DNA of 64,000 nucleotides from positions 1 through 64,000 of the forward strand of contig CAJUAM010000018.1 in the NCBI GenBank assembly GCA_910584615.1, in the 5' to 3' direction. Of this stretch, positions 43,089-51,865 are shown piece after piece. The stretch's first letter is position 1. Each line of letters starts with the position of its first letter. The notes under the pieces were generated by a model. It saw only the letters and a program-made list of their open reading frames with translations, searched no databases and was not told where the DNA came from. The stretch comes from an uncultured Dorea sp. Lineage in GTDB: Bacteria > Bacillota > Clostridia > Lachnospirales > Lachnospiraceae. Made by a program: the position numbers and the translations under genes.

Positions 43089-43964
43089 ATGACTCTGAGG
43101 ATTTTTCAAAAGGGCTTTAATTATTCCCAGGACGGGCAGGGGAATCGTCTTGTCTATCATCTGCAGGGCTGCAATATGAACTGCAGATGGTGTGCTAATC
43201 CGGAAGGAATGAAGATGGAGGGTGTGATCTATACGGATAAAGACTGGATCACGGATGAGCTGTGTCCTAAGAATGCGGTAAAGGACGGAAAGCTTGACCG
43301 GAGTGTCTGTGATATCTGCGCGGATAGAGAGTGCCTGTCCATAAAGAACAAAAGCAAAGGGATACGTCTTTCTTATGAAGAAAGGACTGTAGATGAAGTA
43401 TTTGAAGAAATCTTAAGAAGCAGTCCTATGTTCTATGACGGAGGCGGGGTGACTTTTACCGGAGGAGAAGCGACGATGCAGTTTGAACCTCTTAAAGAAC
43501 TCCTCATACGTCTTACAGAAGCAGGGATACACACCGCGATAGAAACGAACGGAAGCCATCCGAAGCTTCCGGAACTTTTCCCGTATATCAGTCAGCTTAT
43601 CATGGACTGCAAACACTGGAACAGAGACAGCCATAAAAAATATACAGGAGTTTCCATAGATACGGTACTTTTGAATCTTAAAACGGCTGCAAAAGAGCAT
43701 GGACAGTTAGATGTACGGGTGCCTCTGATCGGAGGGGTAAATGACAGCAGGGAAGATATGGAACAGTTCATTAGTCTCTTTGAGACGCTCCGGGGCGATA
43801 CAGTGACATTTGAAATCCTTAAGTATCATGAGTTCGGAAAAAACAAATGGGAACAGTGCGGATGGACTTATGAGATGGACGAGAGTGCGCATGTAACGGC
43901 AGAACAGATCAGGAAGTTTCAAAAACTGATAAAAGGCCGCGGATTAAATGATAAAAAAAGTTAG
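43089..43964 (+). CDS. Glycyl radical enzyme activase (radical SAM) for GRE2
   Basis: 291 residues. Radical SAM motif GCNMNCRWCANPEG and GGGVTFTGGEATMQ. Unlike the GRE1 activase, the ferredoxin insert is reduced: only CPKNAV and CDICADREC can be seen, so at most one unusual auxiliary cluster could be bound. The ATG at 43089 follows GGAGG by 8 bases. It is the first gene of the operon and precedes GRE2 by 31 bases. Low similarity to the GRE1 activase suggests that the two systems have different origins. Confidence 0.9.
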   Translation: MTLRIFQKGFNYSQDGQGNRLVYHLQGCNMNCRWCANPEGMKMEGVIYTDKDWITDELCPKNAVKDGKLDRSVCDICADRECLSIKNKSKGIRLSYEERTVDEVFEEILRSSPMFYDGGGVTFTGGEATMQFEPLKELLIRLTEAGIHTAIETNGSHPKLPELFPYISQLIMDCKHWNRDSHKKYTGVSIDTVLLNLKTAAKEHGQLDVRVPLIGGVNDSREDMEQFISLFETLRGDTVTFEILKYHEFGKNKWEQCGWTYEMDESAHVTAEQIRKFQKLIKGRGLNDKKS

Positions 43965-43995
43965 GTGGGGCAGTGAAGAAAGGAGAGAAGGAAAT

Positions 43996-46380
43996 ATGGA
44001 GATCAAAGCTATTTTAGACGCGCGTAAGATTACAGAACTGGCAAAAGAACGTTTTTTGGAGGAAAGGAGTCTCAACCATCTGGAAGGATGGTTTCTGGCA
44101 AAGGAGATACAAAGAGAATGCGATGAGAGATTCCGGGATGAAAAAGACTGTATCCGTATTGCGAAGACACAGGTTGAGGTCATGAAACATATACCGGTCA
44201 GTATTGGAGAGTACCATGTATTTGCCGGAACACAGGATGATTCTTTTGCCCGGTCCTATGCGCTTATCAATCCTGCGTTTACCGTAGATTCTTTCAGCGG
44301 CTACTGCGATCCGGTGGCAGTGTTTGGAGACATTGATCCGATCGGGGATATCACACAGGAAAGAATCAATGCATTAAAGGAATATAATGATCAGACGCCA
44401 TATGCAGATGCTCTTCGGAAAGCATACGATATTGCCGGAGACAGTACGAGTGAGGCAATCTTTTTTATTGAGCAGGTAACTGGTCATCTGATTCCGGATG
44501 TGCGGAAGTTCTTAGCAGTGGGAACAAGGGGAATAAAAGAAGAGATCAGCAGAAAACAGGCGGAATGTGAGGACGACAGAAAAGATTATTATGAGGCTAT
44601 GAAGATATCTCTTGATGCACTGGAGATATTGGCGGACAGATATGCAAAGCTGGCAGCAGAAGAGGAGCAGACAGCAGATGTGAAAGATAAAGAGCGTTAT
44701 CGTTTAATGAAAGATACTCTTAAAAAAGTTCCGAGGGAAGGGGCAGATGATCTATTTGAGGCGATCCAGTCATTTATACTGATCTGGCAGACGATGTGTC
44801 TGGAGCAGACACCCAATCCTTTTGCTTTTTCTGTCGGAAATGCGGACCGGATCTTTGAGCCTTACCGTGCGAAGACGGATATGAGCAGAGAAGTGGCTGC
44901 CGCGCTTTTCAAACACCTGCTTGTATTTTTCAACGTAGCAGACAGAAGCTGGGCGATCTCACAGAACCTGATCATTGGAGGGAAGTCAAATGACGGGAAG
45001 GATCTTACAAACCTAAGCTCTTATGCGCTGTTAGATGCGTATTATGATATGAATCTCCCGCAGCCGATCCTGTCGGTGAAACTGCACAAAAATACGCCAA
45101 AGGAACTGTATGAGAGTCTTGGGAAATTTTTCTTTACACCAGGATGTCTTACTCCTTCACTGTTTAATGACGACAGTCTGTTTCCGATTCTTCATGCACA
45201 TGGGGTAGACTGTGAGGACCTGCAGGATTATTCGGTGGCAGGCTGTCAGGAACCGCTCATTATGGGGAAAGATAACGGCAATACGACTAATAGCTGGCTC
45301 AATCTCGGCAAGATCCTGGAGCTGTGTATAAATGGCGGAGTATCAACCGTCACCGGAAAGAAACTTGGAAAGACAGATGAGGAAAATGGCTGTAAGAGTA
45401 AGCTTGAGGTACTTCAAAACATCCGGGAGATCTTCTATAAAAATGTAGATGAGTATGTGGATAAGATGACTGCGTCAGCTAATGCGGCATCTGAGGCCAT
45501 AGGCCTTCTTAAGGTTCCGTTCTTATCTGTTATGATGGGCGGCATAGAAACGGGGATCGATGCGCGGGATACGAAAAAGCAGGGCACAAAATATAACGGA
45601 AGCGGCTGTCTGATCCACGGACTTTCTGTAGTTGCGGATTCCTTTATCGCTATTGATACACTCTTAAGGGAGAGACCGGAAGATGCAGACCGTATGGTAG
45701 AAGCGCTCCGGACGAACTTTGAAAAAGATCCTAAGATGCGCCAGTACCTTCTTAGCTGTAATAAATTCGGAAATAATATTGAGGATGTAGATCTGGAAGC
45801 AAGAGAGGTTGCGGAAAGGGTCAGCGATATAGTATCATCTAAGAAGAATTATCTGGGCAATCCGTTCCGGAGTGATTTTGCCACACCATCCACACATCTT
45901 CTGTACGGATACTGGGTCGGCGCGACTCCGGACGGGAGAAAGTCCAGAGACATGCTGGGATACGGTGTGGATCCGCTGTATGGAGAGGCGCATTCGGGGT
46001 TAGGTTTCAGAGTGCTTTCCGGAATGAAACTTCCCTACGAAAGGATGAACGGCGGCTATGCCTCTCATTTTGGCATTAATCCCAATTACTTCAAGGCAGA
46101 TACCTTTGAAGAGGAAGGTGTAGAGTTCAGGGATAAGATCATTAATCCGTTATTTTATAATCCGGCCAATGATAAGGTACAGCCGTTTTATCTGTATGTA
46201 AATGTAACGACGCCGGATATGCTCAGGAAAGTGCTGGCGGATCCGAAAAAATACGCGCCCAGCGGAGTGTATATCATGCGGATACATGGTACATTTGTTA
46301 ATTTCTTAGATCTGTCACCTGCGATACAGGAAGACATCATCACAAGGCTGGATATGGAGTCTACGAGTATTGAGTGTTAG
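43996..46380 (+). CDS. Glycyl radical enzyme 2, divergent glycine loop
   Basis: 794 residues. The active-site loop reads VAGCQEPLIMG with Cys417 and Glu419 (C-x-E class). The glycine loop reads MRIHGTFVNFLDLSP with Gly765, against the usual RVxGY(S/T); the Arg and Gly are kept, but His, Thr and Phe around them are unusual. Spacing between Cys and Gly (348 residues) is close to that in GRE1 (331), supporting a working enzyme. GATPDGRKSRDMLGYGVDPL is the conserved ATPDGR segment. AGGAGAGAAGG precedes the ATG. The substrate is unknown; the operon adds an FGGY kinase, suggesting a sugar or polyol phosphate. Confidence 0.88.
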   Translation: MEIKAILDARKITELAKERFLEERSLNHLEGWFLAKEIQRECDERFRDEKDCIRIAKTQVEVMKHIPVSIGEYHVFAGTQDDSFARSYALINPAFTVDSFSGYCDPVAVFGDIDPIGDITQERINALKEYNDQTPYADALRKAYDIAGDSTSEAIFFIEQVTGHLIPDVRKFLAVGTRGIKEEISRKQAECEDDRKDYYEAMKISLDALEILADRYAKLAAEEEQTADVKDKERYRLMKDTLKKVPREGADDLFEAIQSFILIWQTMCLEQTPNPFAFSVGNADRIFEPYRAKTDMSREVAAALFKHLLVFFNVADRSWAISQNLIIGGKSNDGKDLTNLSSYALLDAYYDMNLPQPILSVKLHKNTPKELYESLGKFFFTPGCLTPSLFNDDSLFPILHAHGVDCEDLQDYSVAGCQEPLIMGKDNGNTTNSWLNLGKILELCINGGVSTVTGKKLGKTDEENGCKSKLEVLQNIREIFYKNVDEYVDKMTASANAASEAIGLLKVPFLSVMMGGIETGIDARDTKKQGTKYNGSGCLIHGLSVVADSFIAIDTLLRERPEDADRMVEALRTNFEKDPKMRQYLLSCNKFGNNIEDVDLEAREVAERVSDIVSSKKNYLGNPFRSDFATPSTHLLYGYWVGATPDGRKSRDMLGYGVDPLYGEAHSGLGFRVLSGMKLPYERMNGGYASHFGINPNYFKADTFEEEGVEFRDKIINPLFYNPANDKVQPFYLYVNVTTPDMLRKVLADPKKYAPSGVYIMRIHGTFVNFLDLSPAIQEDIITRLDMESTSIEC

Positions 46381-46411
46381 GTATGCGATGAAAAAGGAGG
46401 GGATCGAGGCT

Positions 46412-47455
46412 GTGGAGTCATCGGAACTTAGATATCTGGAATTAAAAAATAAGATCTGTTATCAGATATATCAGGGAGTGTATGAGGACGGAGAGAAGAT
46501 CCCTTCGGAGAGACAGTTAGCGATAGATTATGATGTAAGCCGGATCACTGTGAGAAAGGCGCTTGAACTTCTGGAAGAGGAGGGACTTATTGTCCGGGTG
46601 GTCGGAAATGGGACGCATGTGAAACTCAGAAACTGGGGGAATGATACGGCGCTTGATATGGTCGCCCTGGTGGCGCCGTCAAAAAATCCGTTCTTTGTAG
46701 AGTTTATAACAAAATTCCAGAAAACGGCATGGGAGCATGATACACTTCTTTTATATATAGAGGTTCCGGAAAAAACAGGACTGGAAGATTGTCTGTACCA
46801 GTTATACAGCAAAAATATTAAAAACGCGGTTGTCTGGCCGGATGATAAACAAGTGGATGTCAAAAAGCTTTTAAGGCTTCGCAGTATCGGGATGAATCTT
46901 GTGTTTTTTGATACAGATGATGCATTCCCTTACGCGGATTGTGTGTATCTGGATAATGAAGATGCGGTGAAGACGCTGCTTGAGAGTCAGGGAAAAAGAT
47001 ATGACAGATATCTTGATATCGGATGGGATAAGCTTTCCGTCAGCAATGTAAGGAAAAGAGAAGAAGCATTTCGAAAGAATTGTCCGGACGGCCAGGTTAT
47101 CAGAGTTTCGTGGAGGAGAGACAGAGATATCAATGAAGCTGATGTACAGCGGATAGAGGAAGCTGCGCGGAACATGGGAGAGGGGCTGATTGTGTGCAAT
47201 GACAGAGAGCTGGGGCAGCGGACAGCACAGATCCTCTACAAAGCAGGGATGTCTGAGACATCAGCACTGGCTGTTGTTGATGATTTTGACGGTTCAGAAA
47301 GCTTCCATGTCTCAGCGTACAGGCAGGATCTGTTACAGGATGCAAAGTGTATCTATAAGCAGTTAGAGGAGCAGATTACAAAGGGCAGCAATTGGAGAGC
47401 TAAGAATTGGGCAATTAAAGGAACATACGTTGTTCATAGGGAAGGAGAAGAGTGA
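46412..47455 (+). CDS. GntR-headed regulator with LacI-like sensor domain (AraR-like architecture)
   Basis: About 347 residues: N-terminal GntR winged helix (ELKNKICYQIYQGVYEDGEK, IPSERQLAIDYDVSRITVRK) and a C-terminal periplasmic-binding-like domain (ALDMVALVAPSKNPFFVEFI, LVFFDTDDAFPYADCVYLD), as in AraR. A GTG start at 46412 follows AAGGAGG by about 11 bases; ATG at 46388 is an alternative without a good ribosome site. It is encoded between GRE2 and an FGGY kinase and probably represses the operon through the two direct copies at 42994 and 43041 in response to the sugar. Confidence 0.85.
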   Translation: MESSELRYLELKNKICYQIYQGVYEDGEKIPSERQLAIDYDVSRITVRKALELLEEEGLIVRVVGNGTHVKLRNWGNDTALDMVALVAPSKNPFFVEFITKFQKTAWEHDTLLLYIEVPEKTGLEDCLYQLYSKNIKNAVVWPDDKQVDVKKLLRLRSIGMNLVFFDTDDAFPYADCVYLDNEDAVKTLLESQGKRYDRYLDIGWDKLSVSNVRKREEAFRKNCPDGQVIRVSWRRDRDINEADVQRIEEAARNMGEGLIVCNDRELGQRTAQILYKAGMSETSALAVVDDFDGSESFHVSAYRQDLLQDAKCIYKQLEEQITKGSNWRAKNWAIKGTYVVHREGEE

Positions 47456-47456
47456 T

Positions 47457-48935
47457 ATGGAGTGTTTTGTAGGAATTGATATAGGTACGTCAAGCGTGCG
47501 TGCTGTTGCGGTTGATATGACAGGACGGACTCTGGCGGCAGGTCAGTGCGAGTATGATATCATTAAACCAGAGCTTGATAAGGCAGAACAGAGCATGGAG
47601 ATGATGTGGGATGCCACGGTTGGGGCAATCCGTCAGATGCTTGAAAAGGACGGGACGATCAAAGACGGCATAAAGGGAATCGGATATTCGGGACAGATGC
47701 ACGGACTTGTAATGCTTGGTAAGGACAAAAAGCCTATCCGCAATGCGATCATTTGGGCAGATCAGCGTACTGCGAAGGAGATCGTAGAGATCTATGAGAC
47801 AGTTAAAGAGGAGGAATTCGGCGCGGTGTACTGCAACCGCTTAAGTACAGGTTTTGCGCTGGCTTCTCTTATGTGGGTAAAGAAACATGAACCGGAAAAC
47901 TATGAGAAGATAGATATGATCATGTGTCCGAAAGATTATATCAGATACCGGATGTGCGGAGAACTTGGAACGGACGCTTCAGACGCAAGTTCTACCGGTA
48001 TGTGGGATATGAAAAAAAGAACATGGGCTTATGATATATTAAAGAGACTTGAAGTGCCGTTTTCATTTTTACCGGAAAGCCACGAGGCGTATGAAAGAGC
48101 GGGAGAAGTGACTGCGGACTGTGAAAAGGCTACAGGATTAAAAAGGGGGACGGTTATAGCCTACGGCGGCGGAGATTCCCTGATGATGGAGCTTGGAAAT
48201 GGAATGATAAGAAACGGGTTCATGGCTTCTACGATCGGAACAGCCTGCCATCTCACCTGTGCTCTTGACAGTCCTGTTTATGACCCGCAGCTTCGGACTA
48301 ACACATGGTGCCATGCCAGTGAACATCTCTGGAGTATCATGGGAGCGCATTTAAGCGGCGGGGTGGCCCTTAAGTGGCTTAAGAACAATATCCTTGAGAT
48401 GGGAACCTTTGATGAGATGAATGAATATGCCGCAAAGATCCCTGCGGGAAGCGAGGGACTTTTATTCCTTCCGTATCTGAACGGAGAAAGGACACCTCAC
48501 AATGATCCGGAGGCAAAGGCTGTGTATCTGGGTATGACCTTAAAGCATACAAAGGCTCACATGATCCGCAGTACGATGGAAGGGATCGTATACAGTATGA
48601 AAGAGTCAATGGCGATCTTAGAGTCTCTTGGAATCAGGGCAGACCGTGTAATCGCATCCGGAGGAGGGGCTAAGAGTCCTCTGTTTCGTCAGATCCAGGC
48701 AGATATGTATGATTGTCCCGTCTATACGAATAGGGAGAAAGAGCAAGCCTCTTTAGGGGCCGCTGTCTCAGCGGCAGTAGGATGCGGATATTTTAAGGAT
48801 TATGAAGAAGCCTGCGGGAGCATGGTAAGATTAAATACGCAGATCACAGAACCAGACCCGGAGCATGTAAAGATTTATAATGAAGAGTTTTTACGTTTTA
48901 AAGAGATATATAAGGCGAATAAAAGGATATTCTAA
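47457..48935 (+). CDS. FGGY-family carbohydrate kinase (xylulokinase-like) of the GRE2 operon
   Basis: 492 residues: VGIDIGTSSVRAVAVD, GYSGQMHGLVML (xylulokinase-like), IIWADQRTAKE, FLPYLNGERTPHNDP, VIASGGGAKSPLFRQIQAD and SLGAAVSAAVGCG. It starts one base after the regulator stop and is the last gene of the GRE2 operon. It should phosphorylate a ketose or polyol, either making the GRE2 substrate or processing its product. GQMHG is the motif seen in true xylulokinases, but other ketoses are possible. Confidence 0.88.
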   Translation: MECFVGIDIGTSSVRAVAVDMTGRTLAAGQCEYDIIKPELDKAEQSMEMMWDATVGAIRQMLEKDGTIKDGIKGIGYSGQMHGLVMLGKDKKPIRNAIIWADQRTAKEIVEIYETVKEEEFGAVYCNRLSTGFALASLMWVKKHEPENYEKIDMIMCPKDYIRYRMCGELGTDASDASSTGMWDMKKRTWAYDILKRLEVPFSFLPESHEAYERAGEVTADCEKATGLKRGTVIAYGGGDSLMMELGNGMIRNGFMASTIGTACHLTCALDSPVYDPQLRTNTWCHASEHLWSIMGAHLSGGVALKWLKNNILEMGTFDEMNEYAAKIPAGSEGLLFLPYLNGERTPHNDPEAKAVYLGMTLKHTKAHMIRSTMEGIVYSMKESMAILESLGIRADRVIASGGGAKSPLFRQIQADMYDCPVYTNREKEQASLGAAVSAAVGCGYFKDYEEACGSMVRLNTQITEPDPEHVKIYNEEFLRFKEIYKANKRIF

Positions 48936-48942
48936 GTGTATT

Positions 48943-48969
48943 AAGAGGGCGGAGGATACCGCTCTCTTT
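48943..48969 (+). terminator. Terminator after the GRE2 operon
   Basis: AAGAGGGCGG and CCGCTCTCTT(T) pair around a 6-base loop with a short T tail. Confidence 0.65.
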
Positions 48970-49061
48970 GCGTGAGGGAAAGATTATCTGGTGCTTGTAA
49001 ATATTATAAACTTGATTTTTAATATTATTTGTTCCCATTAAAAAGTAGTTTGGAGACTGTT

Positions 49062-49508
49062 ATGAAAAATGTAAATAAAAAAGATACTAAATATTTGTAT
49101 TTAGAAACTAAAACTCGCAAAGAATATCAGGATTTCATTAATTTAGTAATGAAAAATACGGACAGAGTATGTTTTACTGTAAGACCTTTTTTGGATAATA
49201 TTGAAGAGTTTAATAATAGTATTTGGTCTTTTTTAAGTGAAAATGTTATTTACACTACTATAGACAGACCGATTACAGGTGGTTTCGATGAAGTAAATCA
49301 TTTGATTATTTTGAAAAAAGATTATTTTTTATATGATTTTTTTTTGAATAAAGAAAATATATTTGATTTTGAACAAACGGACGAAAATTCGGGGATATCG
49401 CTCGAAGATCCGGTATTTATAAAAGACGGGAGGGTAGTGTGCTATACTATTACTCATGAAGGATATTGTTGTATTGAAGAGGAGCTGTATTTACAATTAG
49501 TGAAATAA
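49062..49508 (+). CDS. AT-rich orphan protein of unknown function
   Basis: 148 residues, not recognised. It is rich in Phe, Asn, Lys, Glu and Ile and acidic overall, with no signal peptide or membrane helix. GGAGA lies about 6 bases before the ATG at 49062. Base and codon use are markedly more AT-rich than all neighbours (many AAT, TTT, ATT codons), pointing to recent transfer. Small acidic AT-rich orphans next to coding debris are often immunity proteins of polymorphic toxins, but nothing in the sequence proves that here. Confidence 0.6.
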   Translation: MKNVNKKDTKYLYLETKTRKEYQDFINLVMKNTDRVCFTVRPFLDNIEEFNNSIWSFLSENVIYTTIDRPITGGFDEVNHLIILKKDYFLYDFFLNKENIFDFEQTDENSGISLEDPVFIKDGRVVCYTITHEGYCCIEEELYLQLVK

Positions 49509-49790
49509 ATTCATTCCTAATTACAAACCTAAAGTAGAAAGAGAGAGTTGGGACGACTAATGGCTTGAGGCTGAATGCGGAAAATAATTGCTGGAACTGT
49601 GGGGATGGATCTGGAGATGTTTCATCTAAATTGGACATCTCCTTGGAGAAAATTATATACGGGTGAATGTAAGTTGTGATTCTAATGGAACTATTAAAAT
49701 AATCGGGAACATAAAGAAAAAGGCTAATTCGCTATAGGGCGGCCTGATCTTCTCGATAATACAAAAAATCAACTGGAAAGTAAGACATGC
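49509..49790 (+). other. Gene-poor debris with remnant reading frames
   Basis: No intact gene. Short stretches look like former coding sequence: NAENNCWNCGDGSGD near 49577-49620 and, in another frame, ENYIRVNVSCDSNGTIKI followed by IGNIKKKANSL-stop ending near 49735. They may be C-terminal pieces of a protein that arrived with the AT-rich orphan. I do not recognise the family. Confidence 0.4.
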
Positions 49791-49842
49791 GTTGACAATT
49801 AATCTCAAACGTGATAAAAGTATATTATATGAATGACAAAAG

Positions 49843-50006
49843 CATGATAGAGGCGCGGGTTCCATCAGTACCATAAGGGCAACAGCCGGGGGGCTGTCCT
49901 TAAGGAAAAGGGGAAACCGCCGAAGAGATATATCTTTCCCAAGGATGATCTCTGGGACGCAAGCAGAATATGCTGCGGACTGTCACAGCAGTGGAGCGCT
50001 ATCGGT
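49843..50006 (+). ncRNA. Lysine riboswitch (L box)
   Basis: The leader carries the lysine aptamer layout: GATAGAGGCGCGG opening the P1 stem, CAGTACCA, a GGGCAACAGCC / GGCTGTCC arm, AAGGAAAAGGGG with GCCGAAG, CTGGGACGCAAGCAG and closing GGAGCGCTATCGG. GATAG (49846-49850) pairs with CTATC (49999-50003) to form P1. A -35 TTGACA lies at 49792-49797 with a weak -10 (TAAAAG) after 17 bp. It should switch off the transporter gene downstream when lysine is abundant. Confidence 0.88.
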
Positions 50007-50041
50007 GTATGGAGTATGATAAGAACAGATATTGTATGCTA

Positions 50042-50085
50042 TGCCATGAAAGCGCTCGGAAAAAGCGTTGTTCATGGTATTTTTA
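50042..50085 (+). terminator. Riboswitch-controlled terminator
   Basis: GCCATGAAAGCGCT and AGCGTTGTTCATGGT pair around CGGAAAA and are followed by ATTTTTAT. It lies between the lysine aptamer and the transporter, so it is the expression platform that forms when lysine is bound. Confidence 0.75.
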
Positions 50086-50163
50086 TATTTGTAATATGCA
50101 AAGCAGGCTGTGAAATGAGTAGTTTTTTGTATATTATATTTACTTTGGAAAGGAAAAAAGACA

Positions 50164-51783
50164 ATGAGAGAAAAGAAAAAAGCGCTGTGGGGCGTGGCAA
50201 CAGTTCTTAGCATTTTCCTGATGAGCAGTATGACGGTATTTGCGGCTGATGAAGCGGCAGAGTATGTACCAGGTATGTACGCTTCTTTCTGGTCGCTGGT
50301 TCCTCCGATCGTGGCTATCGTTCTTGCGTTGATCACGAAAGAGGTGTACAGTTCGCTGTTTATCGGAATTATGATTGGAGGAGTATTTTATTCAGGATTT
50401 ACTTTTGAAAAGACGGTACTTCATGTATTTCAGGATGGTATCGTGGGGGTTCTTACGGATGCCTACAACATGGGGATCTTAGTGTTCCTTGTTATCCTTG
50501 GCGTTATGGTGTGTATGATGAACAAGGCAGGAGGTTCCGCGGCTTTCGGGCGCTGGGCAAGTGTACATATCAAAAGCCGTGTGGGAGCGCAGCTTGCGAC
50601 AATCCTTCTTGGTGTATTGATTTTTATTGACGATTATTTTAACTGTCTGACGGTGGGAAGCGTTATGCGTCCGGTGACAGATAAGCACAATGTGTCAAGG
50701 GCGAAGCTTTCATATCTGATCGATGCGACGGCGGCTCCGGTCTGCATTATCGCGCCGATTTCTTCCTGGGCAGCGGCAGTTACCGGCTTTGTGGAAGGAG
50801 AGGATGGATTTTCTATCTTTATCCGCGCGATTCCGTTTAACTACTATGCGCTCCTTACGATTGTTATGATGGTGACGATTGTAATATTAAAGATGGATTA
50901 CGGCCCGATGAAGCTGCATGAGACAAACGCGGCGGCGGGAGATCTTTACACCACCCCTGACCGGCCGTATGCGAATGCAGAGGAAAAAACAGATGAGAGC
51001 AAGGGCGGGGTGATCGACCTGATCTTTCCGGTAGTTGTACTGATCATCTGCTGTGTCATCGGTATGATCTATACGGGCGGATTCTTTGGTGGAACAGGTT
51101 TTGTGGAAGCGTTTTCCGGAAGTGATGCGTCTGTCGGTCTGATGCTTGGAAGTTTCTTTGCTTTTGCCGTTACGATTGTATTCTACGCGGTGAGGAAGGT
51201 GCTGAAGTTTAATGAGTCGATGGCTTGTATCCCGGACGGCTTTAAGGCTATGGTTCCGGCAATCCTGATCCTGACTTTCGCATGGACGTTAAAGGCGATG
51301 ACAGACAGTCTCGGAGCCAAAGAATATGTGGCAGGTGTTGTTGAAAATGCCACTGGGATTTTAAGTCTTCTTCCGGCGATCATTTTCCTTGTAGCTTGTT
51401 TCCTTGCATTTGCGACCGGAACATCCTGGGGAACTTTTGGTATCCTGATTCCGATCGTGGTTGCGGTATTTGTAGGGAAAAATGAGACGATGATGATTAT
51501 GTCCATCTCTGCATGTATGGCAGGAGCAGTGTGCGGAGACCACTGTTCGCCCATATCTGATACTACCATTATGGCATCCGCCGGAGCGCAGTGCAATCAT
51601 GTTAACCATGTAACGACACAGCTTCCTTATGCGGTTACAGTTGCGGTTGTTTCTTGTGTAACTTATATTATTGCGGGAATACTGCAGAATTTTATAGCCG
51701 GAGCGCTTGTCGCGGTTATTTCACTGGTACTTGGGATCATACTGATGATTGGGACATTACTTGTGATGAAGATGTTAAAATAG
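50164..51783 (+). CDS. NhaC-type transporter, probable lysine permease
   Basis: 539 residues with an N-terminal cleavable-looking signal or first helix (VLSIFLMSSMTVFAADEA) and about 11-12 membrane segments. NhaC family segments: VFLVILGVMVCMMNKAGG, IDDYFNCLTVGSVMRPV, FATGTSWGTFGILIP and GDHCSPISDTTIMAS. The family is annotated as Na+/H+ antiporters, but members under lysine riboswitch control have been predicted to be lysine importers, and the aptamer directly upstream supports that here. GGAAAGGAAAAA precedes the ATG; the gene is monocistronic. Confidence 0.87.
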   Translation: MREKKKALWGVATVLSIFLMSSMTVFAADEAAEYVPGMYASFWSLVPPIVAIVLALITKEVYSSLFIGIMIGGVFYSGFTFEKTVLHVFQDGIVGVLTDAYNMGILVFLVILGVMVCMMNKAGGSAAFGRWASVHIKSRVGAQLATILLGVLIFIDDYFNCLTVGSVMRPVTDKHNVSRAKLSYLIDATAAPVCIIAPISSWAAAVTGFVEGEDGFSIFIRAIPFNYYALLTIVMMVTIVILKMDYGPMKLHETNAAAGDLYTTPDRPYANAEEKTDESKGGVIDLIFPVVVLIICCVIGMIYTGGFFGGTGFVEAFSGSDASVGLMLGSFFAFAVTIVFYAVRKVLKFNESMACIPDGFKAMVPAILILTFAWTLKAMTDSLGAKEYVAGVVENATGILSLLPAIIFLVACFLAFATGTSWGTFGILIPIVVAVFVGKNETMMIMSISACMAGAVCGDHCSPISDTTIMASAGAQCNHVNHVTTQLPYAVTVAVVSCVTYIIAGILQNFIAGALVAVISLVLGIILMIGTLLVMKMLK

Positions 51784-51799
51784 ACATATGTTCATATAG

Positions 51800-51835
51800 A
51801 GACAGGAATCTGATGGCAGATTTCTGTCTTCTGTT
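51800..51835 (+). terminator. Terminator after the transporter
   Basis: GACAGGAATCTG and CAGATTTCTGTC form a 12-bp stem with a 4-base loop; the tail TTCTGTTATAT is moderately T-rich. Confidence 0.65.
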
Positions 51836-51865
51836 ATATATGGGTTAGAACTTGAGGAGGTATAT

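Noticed and set aside
34088..48935. Bacterial microcompartment locus around the glycyl radical enzymes
   Set aside because: No shell protein, phosphotransacylase, aldehyde dehydrogenase or encapsulation peptide pattern was found.
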